A stretch of DNA of 64,000 bases from Thermoactinospora rubra (GCF_002093975.1 NZ_KZ084326.1:124001-188000); one strand, 5' to 3'; positions 17,220 to 26,400 are shown, numbered from the stretch's first letter. Notes: a model not told the origin generated them from the sequence alone. Made by a program: numbers and translations.

Positions 17220-17972
17220 CTAGCGGGCGGTCCAACCGCCGTCCATCGGCAGCGACACGCCGGTGATGAAGTCGCCCCGCGGCCCGCACAGGTACGCGAC
17301 CAGCTCGGCCACCTCCTCCGGCTCGATGAGCCGCTTGATGGCCGCGGGCCTGAGCATGATGTCCTCGACGACCCGCTCCCGCGCGATGCCGTGCGCCCTG
17401 GCCTGGTCGTCGATCTGGCTCTCCACCAGCTCGGTCCGCACGTAGCCGGGGCACACGCACGTCGAGGTCACGCCGTGCTCGGCGCCCTCCAGCGCGATCA
17501 CCTTGGACAGGCCCTCCAGGGCGTGCTTCGCCGCGACATACGCCGACTTGTACGGCGAAGCCCGCAGCCCGTGCACCGATGAGATATTCACGAACCGGCC
17601 CCATCGCCTGCCGTACATGCCCGGCAGGTAGCGCCTGGCGATGAGGAACGGCGCCTCGGCCATCACCTTCATGATCGCCCGGAACACCTCGGGCGGGAAG
17701 TCCTGGATCGGGGCCACGTGCTGGAACCCCGCGTTGTTCACCACGATGTCCACCGGCTCGTCCGGCAGCGCGTCCACGAAGCCGGGATCGCTCAGGTCGG
17801 CCACGACCGCGAGGCCCCCGGTCTCCGCCGCCACCTTGCCGGCCGTCTCCCCGTTGCGGTCCACGGCCAGCACCCTGGCCCCCGCGGCCGCCAGCCTTCG
17901 CGCGCAGGCCCGCCCGATCCCGCTGCCTGCCCCCGTCACCAGGGCCGTCCGCCCGGTCAGCTCCTCCGCCAT
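17220..17972 (-). CDS. 3-hydroxybutyrate dehydrogenase (SDR family)
   Basis: 250-residue short-chain dehydrogenase that should oxidise (R)-3-hydroxybutyrate to acetoacetate with NAD+. The cofactor loop is TGAGSGIG (about residues 14-21), NNAG is present, and the catalytic Ser, Tyr and Lys are in ISSVHG and YKSAYVAAKHALEG (YxxxK). The segments GFQHVAPIQDFPPE and CPGYVRTELVESQI are typical of 3-hydroxybutyrate dehydrogenases rather than of general SDRs. It is the first gene of the cluster that continues with the PucR regulator, transporter and hydrolases. Start ATG chosen to give MAEELTGRTALVTG. Confidence 0.85.
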   Translation of the reverse strand: MAEELTGRTALVTGAGSGIGRACARRLAAAGARVLAVDRNGETAGKVAAETGGLAVVADLSDPGFVDALPDEPVDIVVNNAGFQHVAPIQDFPPEVFRAIMKVMAEAPFLIARRYLPGMYGRRWGRFVNISSVHGLRASPYKSAYVAAKHALEGLSKVIALEGAEHGVTSTCVCPGYVRTELVESQIDDQARAHGIARERVVEDIMLRPAAIKRLIEPEEVAELVAYLCGPRGDFITGVSLPMDGGWTAR

Positions 17973-18335
17973 GCCTGGGACCTTAGACGCCCGGCCGGTC
18001 ACGGGACATGGAGGCTGGAGCCATACCTCGGTGCGGGGCTATGTGGGCTCGGGACTGTGAACGGCGTGGCCCTGCGGCCCACCGCCTCGCACTCTTGGGC
18101 GTGAATCCGCTTTTCAACAGGGCGCATCGTTGGACGCCTCCACACGGGTGGTGAAGCGGCTTGGGAGCGGGCTTCAAGGGCATGGGCTTCGCCTCATCGG
18201 CGCTTCGCGCTTGTCGAGGCTCAGGCTGTGTTTTGTGGGGGGAGTCCTTCGGCCCCCCCCACGCCCCCGGGTCGAGGGGGCCTTCCGGCCCCCCTCGAGC
18301 TCCCCCGGTTGTCGGCAGGGTTGGCCACAGCTCGA
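17973..18335. other. Intergenic stretch without a gene, G/C-run hairpins
   Basis: About 360 bp with no credible coding sequence on either strand. It holds G7/C8 homopolymer runs near 18240-18260 and the strong hairpin at 18272-18298. Probably a transcription boundary between the 3-hydroxybutyrate cluster and the accessory patch. Confidence 0.5.
18272..18298. terminator. GC-rich hairpin
   Basis: Arms TCGAGGGGGCC and GGCCCCCCTCGA around a TTCC loop, with one bulged base. No T-run. It would serve the minus-strand gene ending at 18336. Confidence 0.5.
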
Positions 18336-18725
18336 TCAACCGCGGTAGGGGCAAGGATAATCGACGTGCAGGTTTGGGCAGCAGATCATGCCGATGGTGA
18401 TGAAGCGGCCACCATGGAGCCATTCGCCCCACTGCACATCCACCCCGCGCGGCAGCAGATCGGCGGCCACGGCCAGCCGATGCCCCAGGGGGATGGTGTC
18501 GCTCTGCGGGCGCAGCGGCCTGTACTCCCCGGCCATCCACTCCACCGCCTTGGTCGCGTCGTCGAACGTCTCGGCGATGCGGTGAGGGGGCTTGGCCAGC
18601 CAGTCCCCGGTGCGCATGGGCGGCAGCGGCGAGGTGGCGAAGTCGGGTGAGTCCGGGCGGCGTTCGGCCTCGCGCTTGAGGTCGGGGCCGTGGCCGGTCC
18701 AGGTGTAGGCGTGCCAGTGCATCAT
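18336..18725 (-). CDS. Hypothetical protein
   Basis: 129 residues, not recognised. Trp- and His-rich N-terminus (MMHWHAYTWTGHGPDLKREA), a helical middle (RIAETFDDATKAVEWMAGEYR), then SDTIPLGHRLAVAADLLPRG and a C-terminus containing ICCPNLH. No signal peptide or membrane helix. It looks like the small proteins common in actinomycete accessory regions beside DUF397/XRE genes. Two ATGs occur in tandem at the start. Confidence 0.65.
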   Translation of the reverse strand: MMHWHAYTWTGHGPDLKREAERRPDSPDFATSPLPPMRTGDWLAKPPHRIAETFDDATKAVEWMAGEYRPLRPQSDTIPLGHRLAVAADLLPRGVDVQWGEWLHGGRFITIGMICCPNLHVDYPCPYRG

Positions 18726-18810
18726 GCCCCCGTGCAGGTCCGTATCGTCGCGGAAGGGGACGGCCCCTGCCGGATTCCGGCGGGCAGGGGCCGTCTTCGG
18801 GTGGCGGTTC

Positions 18811-19023
18811 CTAGATGGTCCTCATCCCGGCGGCGCGCAGCTCGTCACCGGTGAACCGGAGCGTCCCGGCCTGGGGGTTCTTGGAGTCGCGCAGGGCGAA
18901 GGCGTCGACCTCACCGGGAATCGGCGCGATCTCCACGCAGGACTCCATCTCCTCTTCCTGCTGGTTGCCGCCGCACAGGCGGCGGAAGGCCAGCGGGCCG
19001 AGATCCCTCGCATACAGGTCCAT
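18811..19023 (-). CDS. DUF397 domain protein
   Basis: 70 residues. The DUF397 signature is clear: CVEIAPIPGEVDAFALRDSKN followed by TLRFTGDELRAAG. Such proteins are small partners or antagonists of XRE-DUF5753 regulators in actinomycetes, and one such regulator lies 0.8 kb away on the same strand. ATG at 19023 is preceded by AAGGAGG. Upstream in-frame codons add only low-complexity sequence. Confidence 0.85.
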   Translation of the reverse strand: MDLYARDLGPLAFRRLCGGNQQEEEMESCVEIAPIPGEVDAFALRDSKNPQAGTLRFTGDELRAAGMRTI

Positions 19024-19150
19024 CTGGGGGTGCCCTCCTTTCTCGCTCGGGCCGGGGGTGGCCCGAGGTGGTGGCACGGCCGACAGCCGGGGTTCCCCTC
19101 GACCACGCCTTCACCGCCGGCCGTGCGCCTGTGGGCAGCGGCAGGCGCAT

Positions 19151-19344
19151 CTACAGGCGCGCCTGCCGCTCCAGCTGCGGGACCAGCCCGGCCAGGTCAC
19201 CGGCCAGCAGCACCAGAACCGTGCCGCGCCGGTAGTCCTCATCGGTCAGGGACCGCTGCCGCCGTACGGCGGCTACCCCGAGGCCATGCGCGGGAAGAAC
19301 TCCCAGACCCGCCCGTACTTCTCGTCAAGCTCGGCCGACGTCAT
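19151..19344 (-). pseudogene. Small hypothetical gene broken by a one-base deletion
   Basis: Starting at ATG 19344, which overlaps the TGA of the upstream gene (ATGA), the frame reads MTSAELDEKYGRVWEFFPRM then ASG and a stop. Adding one G to the GGGG run (19276-19279 on the plus strand, read as CCCC) restores a reading frame continuing VAAVRRQRSLTDEDYRRGTV, then LVLLAGDLAGLVPQLERQAR and a TAG at 19151. The product would be about 64 residues. Either a real frameshift or a homopolymer sequencing error. Confidence 0.6.
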
Positions 19345-19724
19345 CGCTCGTCTACCACCGACGGATCAGACAGCAGCCTCGCGACCAGGTCGGGCTGGTC
19401 GGCGGGCACCGGGTGAGCATTGGCAGCGTTGCCCGCCACCGACACCAGATACGCGCCCGACCGGGCTCCAACGGTCACCTCGGCCACCTTCGCGCCATGA
19501 GGCGCATACACGAGGAGTTCGGGAGCCTTACGCCGGACGACGCCGAAGGTGCCGCGCCGGCCGTCGAGACACAGGCCGATTCGTGACACCCGACACGTCA
19601 GGAACCCGCGAGCTCTCAGCAGCTCCCGCACCACGTCTAACGTCGCCTCGGCCTGGCCGGCCACGCGGTCGGAGAGGGGCTCGTCGCTGTCTACCTGCTG
19701 TGATGCCGTCTGTCCGGTCGCCAT
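19341..19724 (-). CDS. Hypothetical protein
   Basis: 127 residues, unrecognised. The N-terminus is polar, then a helix (SDRVAGQAEATLDVVRELLRA), then alternating beta-like segments RVSRIGLCLDGRRGTFGVV and ELLVYAPHGAKVAEVTVGAR, consistent with a small alpha/beta cytoplasmic protein. ATG 19724 chosen. Its stop overlaps the start of the frameshifted small gene, so the two form one operon. A pair of GAACTTG repeats lies about 40-55 bp upstream. Confidence 0.65.
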   Translation of the reverse strand: MATGQTASQQVDSDEPLSDRVAGQAEATLDVVRELLRARGFLTCRVSRIGLCLDGRRGTFGVVRRKAPELLVYAPHGAKVAEVTVGARSGAYLVSVAGNAANAHPVPADQPDLVARLLSDPSVVDER

Positions 19725-19761
19725 GCCTCGACGGTAGGAGAGGGCGTGTCCTGGCCTCAAC

Positions 19762-19778
19762 GAACTTGTATGAACTTG
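19762..19778. promoter_or_regulatory. Direct repeat GAACTTG-N3-GAACTTG
   Basis: Two GAACTTG copies (19762-19768, 19772-19778) exactly 10 bp apart, upstream of the minus-strand gene starting at 19724. The same heptamer occurs in the promoter region of the XRE operon at 21401-21407. Confidence 0.5.
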
Positions 19779-19783
19779 CGCGC

Positions 19784-20665
19784 TCAGCCCAGAGAAGCCA
19801 ACGCCGCCGCGATCAGTGCGCGTGCCTTGTTGCCGTACACCGCATGAGACGCCAGTTCGGCGAAGCCCTTGATATACAGTGCGATCTCGCGTGGCTGAGT
19901 GACCGTCACTCCCGCCGTGAGCAGTTCCACGAATACGCGCTTGTCGTCGTAGATGGAGAAAGTCTCCATAGTCCACAGCCTGCGCCGAGTGTCGGCAGGG
20001 ATGATTCCGAGAGACACGGACGGAAGAGACATGCCCTCCAGGAGCTGGCCGAGTTGCCCGGCCATGACGTCATCGTCAGCGACCCGATCGTGAAGGACGG
20101 ACTCCTCCATGACAATGGCGAAGCGGTGATCTCCCTCATACAACAAACGCAATCGCGCGGCGCGGGCGGCGATCGCCTCGTCGATGTCGCGAGGAGCGTC
20201 GTGGAACTCGGCGAAAGCCGACAAGACAGCCCGCATATAGCCGGGTGTCTGAAGTGGCCAAGGCATGAACTGTGAACAGTAGAAACGAAAGAGCCGGGTC
20301 TGCTCGTACAGCGAAACCCTGGTTTCCTGCAGGCGTTTCATGCCGCTACGCTGCAAGCGACGCCATTCCACGTACATGCTGTCGGCGTCACGGCTTGCCG
20401 CGATGAGATCGGGAATCTCGTCCTCGGCTCCGCAGATCCGGCACCAGATGCGAATGTCCTGATCGGATGGCAGCGTCCGGCCGTGGATGAGACGGGAGCA
20501 CTTGGACTCATCCCAACCAGCCGCCTGGGCGAGCGCCCTGGCTGTCATTCCCGAGTCTCGCAGGATCTCTCGGAGACGCTTGCCTACGGCCAGGCGGGCT
20601 TCGTGCGCGCTGGAGGACGGCGATGTCGACACGTCGGGACGCTCAGGCGGGCCGATACTCCGCAT
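19784..20665 (-). CDS. XRE-family regulator with DUF5753 domain
   Basis: 293 residues. An N-terminal helix-turn-helix (about 25-85; AVGKRLREILRDSGMTARAL followed by AAGWDESKCSRLIHGRTLP) precedes a DUF5753 domain (about 115-290) with QTRLFRFYCSQFMPWPLQTP near its start. These regulators often work with DUF397 proteins and control development or antibiotic genes in Streptomyces. ATG at 20665 overlaps the DUF6879 gene by 23 bp; a GTG at 20632 is a possible alternative. Base composition of this and the two upstream genes is less GC-rich than the core genes. Confidence 0.9.
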   Translation of the reverse strand: MRSIGPPERPDVSTSPSSSAHEARLAVGKRLREILRDSGMTARALAQAAGWDESKCSRLIHGRTLPSDQDIRIWCRICGAEDEIPDLIAASRDADSMYVEWRRLQRSGMKRLQETRVSLYEQTRLFRFYCSQFMPWPLQTPGYMRAVLSAFAEFHDAPRDIDEAIAARAARLRLLYEGDHRFAIVMEESVLHDRVADDDVMAGQLGQLLEGMSLPSVSLGIIPADTRRRLWTMETFSIYDDKRVFVELLTAGVTVTQPREIALYIKGFAELASHAVYGNKARALIAAALASLG

Positions 20666-21155
20666 GGTCGATCGCGCGTTCCCACACAGCCTCAAAGGCT
20701 GAGGCGCACAGTTTCACCACGGCCGGGTTCTCCGAGTCCTCACTGCCGGTTGCCTCTCCGTCGCCGGAGTGAAACCCGAAGCGTACGAGCCGACCGTCAA
20801 ACAACCAGAAGTCGTTGCCGGGCAGGGCCAGGTCTGAGGCCTTCTGGCGAGGCAGCCAACGAACCATCTCGCCTCCCGCGAGGTTCGCGAATGGCGTCGC
20901 GTAGTGCTCGTAGCGAATGTAGTCGCTGATGGGTTCTGAAACGATGCGGGCGCGGCGTACGACAACGCCCCTGCTCACCGTCTCCTTGATCAGGTTGACC
21001 CACGGCGCGTCGAAGGCCGTGCGGTCGAAGGGGACGCCATCTCGCCATGCGCGGTAGCCGGGGCTTGAGTAGCCGTAGGTATCCCGCATCTCCAGGTGCA
21101 TTGCTGAGCGCACACAGCGCTTCAGCAATTCATCCAACGTCGGGGTCTCGTTCAC
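20643..21155 (-). CDS. DUF6879 family protein
   Basis: 170 residues. The family hallmark is present: EPISDYIRYEHYAT, then GGEMVRWLPRQ and LALPGNDFWLFDGRLVRFGF. No membrane segment or signal. DUF6879 genes routinely sit beside XRE-DUF5753 regulators in actinomycetes; function is not established. It overlaps the downstream regulator by 23 bp and the upstream 80-residue gene by 26 bp, so all three are one translationally linked operon. Confidence 0.88.
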   Translation of the reverse strand: MNETPTLDELLKRCVRSAMHLEMRDTYGYSSPGYRAWRDGVPFDRTAFDAPWVNLIKETVSRGVVVRRARIVSEPISDYIRYEHYATPFANLAGGEMVRWLPRQKASDLALPGNDFWLFDGRLVRFGFHSGDGEATGSEDSENPAVVKLCASAFEAVWERAIDHAEYRPA

Positions 21156-21372
21156 AACATGCCTCCAGGAGGTAGCCGCGCATGTGTGCTGGAAGCCTAA
21201 CGATCATTTCGCCGGGTGCGAGCGGGCTGCGTGCGGCAACTTGATTCACCATGTCGGGGTCGGTGACGACGATTCCCTGGATCACGATACTGCCGTCCAT
21301 GTCGTCGACCCAGACGGAGGGGCATCCGCCGTGCTCGCTGGTGTTGTCGATGCCGATGAACCGTAGCGCCAT
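21130..21372 (-). CDS. Hypothetical protein, first gene of the XRE operon
   Basis: 80 residues, MALRFIGIDNTSEHGGCPSV onward, then GSIVIQGIVVTDPDMVNQVA and a C-terminus EMIVRLPAHMRGYLLEACC. Small soluble protein, unrecognised family. The second of two in-frame ATGs is chosen because GGAGG lies five bases before it. Overlap with DUF6879 by 26 bp indicates functional linkage with the regulator. Confidence 0.75.
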   Translation of the reverse strand: MALRFIGIDNTSEHGGCPSVWVDDMDGSIVIQGIVVTDPDMVNQVAARSPLAPGEMIVRLPAHMRGYLLEACCERDPDVG

Positions 21373-21752
21373 GATGGCCTCCACTGCTCTGGGTGTGCGT
21401 GAACTTGCACACAGCGAGCCTGACAGTTGACCAGAGAAGAGTCAATCACTTCAGTCAGATTGAGGTCATCCGAGAGTCAGCACCGGATCAGCCCGGCATG
21501 CGGACGACGGCGTCCAACCACGAACCGCAAGAAGCCTGTCCGTGGCCGTGCAAAGTAGCCGCCGGGTGCGGTGTGTGCTCAGTGTGACCGTAGGCATGAA
21601 GCCAGGGTCTGAACGCTTGCCGGCGTTCGGACTCGCTGGTGTGGGGCTGGGCATAAGACTCGGGGGCCGGGAGGCCACCCGGCAAGGGGGGCTCGGAGTC
21701 GGTGACGCGCGAAGCGCGGCCCAGGCGAAGGTCCATGCCGTACGGCCCGGGC
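21373..21752. other. Intergenic region with XRE-operon promoter
   Basis: 380 bp without a credible gene. The right part is noncoding 3' flank of fumC. The left part carries the GTGTGC...GCACAC palindrome and, on the minus strand, a -35-like TTGACT (21445-21440) that would drive the XRE operon. Confidence 0.4.
21393..21412. promoter_or_regulatory. Palindrome enclosing GAACTTG, likely XRE operator
   Basis: GTGTGC-GTGAACTT-GCACAC, 6-bp perfect arms, 21-40 bp upstream of the operon start at 21372. It contains the heptamer GAACTTG (21401-21407) that is repeated twice upstream of the operon at 19724. Confidence 0.55.
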
Positions 21753-23153
21753 CTACTCGGCACGCTCCGCGGGGCGCGTCATCGACAACACATCCAGGAC
21801 CGCGTCCAGCTGCTCCTCCGTGATCGTCCCGTTCGCGACGTGCCCGCGCTCGATCACGACCTGCCGGATGGTCTTGCGCTCCGCCAGCGCCTGCTTGGCG
21901 ATGCGTGCCGCCTCCTCGTAGCCGACGAAACGGTTCAACGGCGTGACGATGGACGGGGACGACTCGGCGTACTCCCGCATCCGCTCCTCGTTGGCCGTGA
22001 TGCCCGCGACGCACCGGTCGGCCAGGAGGCGCGAGACGTTCGCGAGCAGCCGTACCGACTCCAGGATGTTCCTCGCCATCACCGGCAGCTGGACGTTGAG
22101 CTCGAACGACCCGGAGGCGCCCGCGAAGGCGATGGCCGCGTCGTTGCCGATGACCTGCGAGCACACCATGCACACGGCCTCCGGGATGACCGGGTTGACC
22201 TTGCCCGGCATGATCGAGGAGCCGGGTTGCAGGTCGGGGAGGTTGATCTCCGCCAGGCCGGCGCGCGGGCCCGAGCCCATCCAGCGCAGGTCGTTGGCAA
22301 TCTTGTTCAGCGACACCGCGACGACCTTGAGCTGGCCGGACAGTTCCACGAGCGCGTCCTGCGAGCTCTGCGCCTCGAAGTGGTTGGGCGCCTCCACGAA
22401 GACGATGCCCGTCGCCTCGTTGAGCTTGACGATCACCTTCTCGGCGAAGCCAGGCGGCGTGTTGATGCCCGTGCCGACCGCCGTGCCGCCCAGCGGCAGC
22501 TCCACCACGCGGGCCATGGCCGCCTTGACGCGCTCGACGCCGTGCTCGATCTGCGCCGCGTACCCCGAGAACTCCTGCCCCAGCGTCACCGGCGTGGCGT
22601 CCATGAGGTGGGTCCGCCCCGCCTTGACCGCGGTCTTGAACTCCGTGGCCTTCTTGCGCAGTTCCCTGGCCAGGTGGTGGAGCGAGGGCAGCAGGTGGTA
22701 GGACACCTCGGTCGCCGCCGCGACCCTGATCGAGGTCGGGAAGACGTCGTTGGACGACTGCGAGGCGTTGACGTGGTCGTTGGGATGGACCGGACGGCCC
22801 AGCCGCGCCTCGGCCAGCGTCGCGATGACCTCGTTGGCGTTCATGTTGGAGGAGGTGCCCGAGCCGGTCTGGAACACGTCGATGGGGAAGTGCTCGTCGT
22901 GCTCGTTCTCGGCGACGTCGGCGGCGGCCTGCGCGATCGCCTCCGCCATGTCCTTGTCGATCACCCCGAGGTCGCCGTTGACCTCGGCGGCGACGGCCTT
23001 GATCAGGCCCAGCGCCGCGATGTGGGCGGCCTCGAGCCTGGTCCCCGAGATGGGGAAGTTCTCCACCGCCCGCTGGGTCTGCGCCCGCCACAGGGCCTTG
23101 GCCGGGACGCGGACCTCGCCCATCGAGTCATGTTCGATCCGGTGCTCGCTCAT
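21753..23153 (-). CDS. fumC: Fumarate hydratase, class II
   Basis: 466-residue cytosolic TCA-cycle enzyme interconverting fumarate and malate without an iron-sulfur cluster. Conserved regions: [14 protein letters not shown] (97-109), [18 protein letters not shown] (123-140), and the fumarase/aspartase signature [11 protein letters not shown] (311-321). Length is normal. It follows the kinase gene by 14 bp on the same strand and could be co-transcribed with it. A class I fumarase is also encoded 4.4 kb away. Confidence 0.97.
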   Translation of the reverse strand: MSEHRIEHDSMGEVRVPAKALWRAQTQRAVENFPISGTRLEAAHIAALGLIKAVAAEVNGDLGVIDKDMAEAIAQAAADVAENEHDEHFPIDVFQTGSGTSSNMNANEVIATLAEARLGRPVHPNDHVNASQSSNDVFPTSIRVAAATEVSYHLLPSLHHLARELRKKATEFKTAVKAGRTHLMDATPVTLGQEFSGYAAQIEHGVERVKAAMARVVELPLGGTAVGTGINTPPGFAEKVIVKLNEATGIVFVEAPNHFEAQSSQDALVELSGQLKVVAVSLNKIANDLRWMGSGPRAGLAEINLPDLQPGSSIMPGKVNPVIPEAVCMVCSQVIGNDAAIAFAGASGSFELNVQLPVMARNILESVRLLANVSRLLADRCVAGITANEERMREYAESSPSIVTPLNRFVGYEEAARIAKQALAERKTIRQVVIERGHVANGTITEEQLDAVLDVLSMTRPAERAE

Positions 23154-23167
23154 GACTCCAGTCTGAC

Positions 23168-24610
23168 TCAGCTGGCCAGGGCCGCCATGATCAGGATGGC
23201 GACGACGACGGCGGCGGCCGCGGCGATCGCCATGAGGACCAGCATGCCGGTCCTGCCGGGCTTGTCCGGCGGCTCCTCGCGGCCCGCGATGGCGAACAGG
23301 TCGGTGCCCAGGCCCCGCTCGGACCGGCCGTCGAGGCCGGGGGAGTGGTCCGCGGCGTACGGCGGCGCGGGCGCCGGTCCGGGTGCCAGGGGTGTACGCG
23401 GGGCTTCCGGCACGCCGCCGGGGGAGGCGGGGGAGGGGCTGTCCGGCGCCGGGTACACCTGCCGCCCGGGCGGGTGCGGCAACACCACCCGCGTGGCCAT
23501 CGCGCCCTCGTCCACGGGCGGTTCCTTCTGCGCCTGCGGCTCGGGGAGCGGTGGCTTGGGCCGCTTGACGACGATCGTCCGGTCGGGGTCCTGTCCGTCG
23601 TCTTCCGGGTACGCCGAAGGCGCGTCCCCGGACGCCTTCTCACCGGGCCCTGGGCCCTCCGCGGACACCTCGTCCCCGGCCTCGTCACCCTTCGCGGGCC
23701 GCGGCGCCGCAGGAGCCGTCTCCGCGACGTCAGGCGCCGCCGTACCGCGGCCCCGCTCGGCCGGCAGGGCCGCGAACTCGTGGGTCGGCGTGTCCGCGAT
23801 CATCCGCAGCATGGTCTCCGCCTTGGCCGCCGTGAGCCGCTGCTTGTGGTTCTTGTGCAGCATGCCCTCCAGCACCGGCCGCAGCGGCCCGGCCTGCGTG
23901 GGCGGATCCACGTTCTCCGTCATCAGCGCCGCCAGCGTCTCGGAGATCGTCGCCCGCTCGTAGGCCGGCTTGCCCTCCACCGCGAAGTACAGCGTCGCCC
24001 CGAGCGACCAGACGTCCGACTCGGGCCCGGTGTACTCGCCCCTGGCCCGTTCCGGCGCCGTGTACCCCGGCGACCCGATGACCATGCCGGTCTTGGTGAG
24101 CTTGCTGTCGCCCTCCGCCTTGGCGATGCCGAAGTCGGTCAGCACGACCCGCCCGTGCTCGGTGATCAGCACGTTGCCCGGCTTGACGTCCCGGTGCGTG
24201 ATCCCCTGGGCGTGCGCCGCCCGGAGCGCTCCCAGCAGGTCCACCCCGAGTTCGGCGACCAGGCGGGGCGGCAGCGGCCCCTCCTCCTCGATGACCTCCT
24301 CCAGCGAGCGCCCCTCGACCAGCTCCATGATGATCCACGGGCTGCCGCCGGAGACGACGACGTCGTAGATGGCCGCGACGGCCGGGTGATTGATGCGCGA
24401 GGCGATGCGGCCCTCGCGCAGCATGCGTTCGCGCAGCTCGCCGAGCTGCTCGTCGGTCAGGCCGGGGTCCTGGCGGACCTCCTTGATCGCGACTTCACGG
24501 CCGAGTTCGCGGTCGTGTGCGCGCCAGACGGTGCCCATGGTGCCGCGGCCGAGCGGCGCGAGCAGCTCGTAGCGATTCACGAGGACCCGCGTGCTGTCTC
24601 CCCACCCCAA
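23168..24610 (-). CDS. Membrane Ser/Thr protein kinase (PknB/PASTA-less type)
   Basis: 480 residues. The N-terminal Hanks-type kinase domain (12-280) has GRGTMGTVW, Lys43 in [14 protein letters not shown] with catalytic D141, DFG at 159-161 and APE near 186. A Pro/Glu-rich disordered linker (about 285-455) leads to a C-terminal transmembrane helix (about 457-478) with a three-to-six residue tail, so no extracellular sensor domain. The start is a TTG at 24610 with AAGGAGG seven bases upstream; the first in-frame GTG would lose ten residues. Follows a second kinase gene after 55 bp. Confidence 0.93.
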   Translation of the reverse strand: MGWGDSTRVLVNRYELLAPLGRGTMGTVWRAHDRELGREVAIKEVRQDPGLTDEQLGELRERMLREGRIASRINHPAVAAIYDVVVSGGSPWIIMELVEGRSLEEVIEEEGPLPPRLVAELGVDLLGALRAAHAQGITHRDVKPGNVLITEHGRVVLTDFGIAKAEGDSKLTKTGMVIGSPGYTAPERARGEYTGPESDVWSLGATLYFAVEGKPAYERATISETLAALMTENVDPPTQAGPLRPVLEGMLHKNHKQRLTAAKAETMLRMIADTPTHEFAALPAERGRGTAAPDVAETAPAAPRPAKGDEAGDEVSAEGPGPGEKASGDAPSAYPEDDGQDPDRTIVVKRPKPPLPEPQAQKEPPVDEGAMATRVVLPHPPGRQVYPAPDSPSPASPGGVPEAPRTPLAPGPAPAPPYAADHSPGLDGRSERGLGTDLFAIAGREEPPDKPGRTGMLVLMAIAAAAAVVVAILIMAALAS

Positions 24611-24665
24611 GCCCCTGCCTCCTTCTCGACATGAGAAGAAGATACCGATTCAGGAGGGAAACGCT

Positions 24666-25721
24666 TTACCCCCGCTTGCGAAGTTCGCGGGGCCAGAACC
24701 GCCGCGGTAGGAACATCTTTATCATTCGCTGCACAAACCGGGCATAAGGCGACGGAGGGGGCGCCGAACGCCGGTGGGTCCGCCGCGGCGCCGGCACGAA
24801 CGTGGTGTCCGCGCGGTGCAGCCCCCGGTGCGCGGTGCGGCGGCCGAACGACGGAGCGCTGATCGGGTACCGGCGCCCGCTCTGGATGGGCTGCTCGGCC
24901 GAGCCGCCCGCCGCGACCCTGGCGAGCATGAGCGAGGCGCGCACCGAGTCGATCCGCTTCTCCGGGTCGATGCGCAGCAGCGCCTCCAGCACCGGCGCGA
25001 GGGGCCCGGCCTTGACCATGGGGATGGGCTCACCGCTGGTCAGCGCGGCCATCGCGGCGGCAGCCGTACGGCGGCCGTGCAGGCCGTGACCCTCGACGGC
25101 GGTGTAGAGGGTCGCGCCGAGCGACCACAGGTCGGCGGCGGGGCTGGCCTTGGCGCCCAGCACCCGCTCGGGCGCGATGTACCCGGCCGACCCCAGCACC
25201 ATGCCCACCTGGGTGATCGAGATCTCGCCCTCGAAGGCGGCCAGGCCGAAGTCGGTGAGCACCGCGCGCTCCTTGGTCACCAGCACGTTGCTGGGCTTGA
25301 CGTCGCGGTGCAGGATGCCCTTGGCGTGGACGGCGCGCAGGGCGCCGAGGATCTGCCGCCCGATCTCGGCGGCGTAGCGCGGGTCCAGCGGCCCGGTCTC
25401 CTGGATGAGCTGCTCCAGCGACTTGGCCTGGAGCAGCTCCATCACGATCCAGGGCCGGTCGTCCTCGGTGACCACGTCGTAGACGGTGATGACCGAGGGA
25501 TGGGCGACCATGGCGGTCGCGCGGCCCTCGCGCTCGGTGCGCGCGCACAGCTCGGCCCGCAGGTCCTCATCCAGGACGTTGGGCAGCCGCACTTCCTTGA
25601 CCGCGACGTCGCGGTCGAGCAGCTCGTCGTGCGCCCGCCAGACCGTGCCCATGCCGCCGCGGCCGACTGGCTCCACGAGCCGATAGCGCGCGGCAAGGAG
25701 GTAACCGGACGGCGCACGCAT
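24666..25721 (-). CDS. Soluble Ser/Thr protein kinase
   Basis: 351 residues. Kinase domain 10-270 with GRGGMGTVW, Lys42 in VAVKEV, HRDVKPSN with catalytic D140, DFG at 157-159 and APERVLG. All catalytic residues are present. The C-terminal 80 residues are Arg/Pro-rich and basic with no membrane helix, unlike its tandem neighbour, so it is probably cytosolic or nucleoid/membrane-surface associated. The two kinases share the overall layout and probably arose by duplication. Confidence 0.92.
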   Translation of the reverse strand: MRAPSGYLLAARYRLVEPVGRGGMGTVWRAHDELLDRDVAVKEVRLPNVLDEDLRAELCARTEREGRATAMVAHPSVITVYDVVTEDDRPWIVMELLQAKSLEQLIQETGPLDPRYAAEIGRQILGALRAVHAKGILHRDVKPSNVLVTKERAVLTDFGLAAFEGEISITQVGMVLGSAGYIAPERVLGAKASPAADLWSLGATLYTAVEGHGLHGRRTAAAAMAALTSGEPIPMVKAGPLAPVLEALLRIDPEKRIDSVRASLMLARVAAGGSAEQPIQSGRRYPISAPSFGRRTAHRGLHRADTTFVPAPRRTHRRSAPPPSPYARFVQRMIKMFLPRRFWPRELRKRG

Positions 25722-25791
25722 GGCAGGCAGCTTACCTATTTGCGGAAACCGACCAGTAGACGGCGTGCCGATAAATTGTTGCGAAGTTCGG

Positions 25792-26400
25792 TCAAGCCGG
25801 TTGACTTGTCGCGTCAGCGAAGCGGCGCTGGACGTCGGCCCAGTCCACCAGGTCCCACAGCCGCTCGACGTAGTCGGGGCGGACGTTGCGGTACTGCAGG
25901 TAGTAGGCGTGCTCCCAGGCGTCGAAGACCAGCAGCGGCGTGGTGTTCATGCCGACGTTGCCGTGGTGGTCGTAGACCTGCTCGACCACGAGGCGGCGGC
26001 CGAGCGGCTCCCAGGCCAGCACGCCCCAGCCCGAGCCCTGCACGCCGATCGTCGCGGCCGTCAGCTGCCGCCGGAAGGCCTCGAAGCCGCCGAAGTGCTC
26101 CTCGATCGTGTCGCGCAGCGCGCCGTCGGGGCGGTCGCCGCCGTCGGGGGAGAGGTTCTGCCAGAAGATGGTGTGGAGCACGTGGCCGGACAGGTTGAAC
26201 GCGAAGGTCTTCTCCAGGCCCACCAGGTTGCCGAACTCGCCCTTGTCGCGCGCCTCCGCCAGCCGTTCCAGCGTGTCGTTGGCCCCCTTGACGTAGGCGG
26301 CGTGGTGCTTGGCGTGGTGCAGCTCCAGGATCTCGCCGGTGATCGCGGGCTCCAGCGCCGCGTAGTCGTAGGGCAGGTCGGGAAGCGTGTAGATCCCCAT
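25792..26400 (-). CDS. Fe/Mn superoxide dismutase, probably Fe type (SodF)
   Basis: 202-residue enzyme converting superoxide to O2 and H2O2. Metal ligands fit the mycobacterial Fe-SOD numbering: H28 (LELHHAKHH), H76 (GHVLHTIFW), D160 and H164 (DAWEHAYY). His at 145 in VYDHHGNVG matches the residue that distinguishes the M. tuberculosis Fe enzyme. No signal peptide. A Nur-type box lies in the promoter region, as described for sodF in Streptomyces, supporting the Fe form and nickel-dependent repression. Confidence 0.93.
   Translation of the reverse strand: MGIYTLPDLPYDYAALEPAITGEILELHHAKHHAAYVKGANDTLERLAEARDKGEFGNLVGLEKTFAFNLSGHVLHTIFWQNLSPDGGDRPDGALRDTIEEHFGGFEAFRRQLTAATIGVQGSGWGVLAWEPLGRRLVVEQVYDHHGNVGMNTTPLLVFDAWEHAYYLQYRNVRPDYVERLWDLVDWADVQRRFADATSQPA

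Noticed and set aside
18161..18650. Plus-strand frames across 18.1-18.7 kb
   Set aside because: They cross G/C homopolymer hairpins and run antisense to the 129-residue gene; Pro/Gly-rich translations with no start context.
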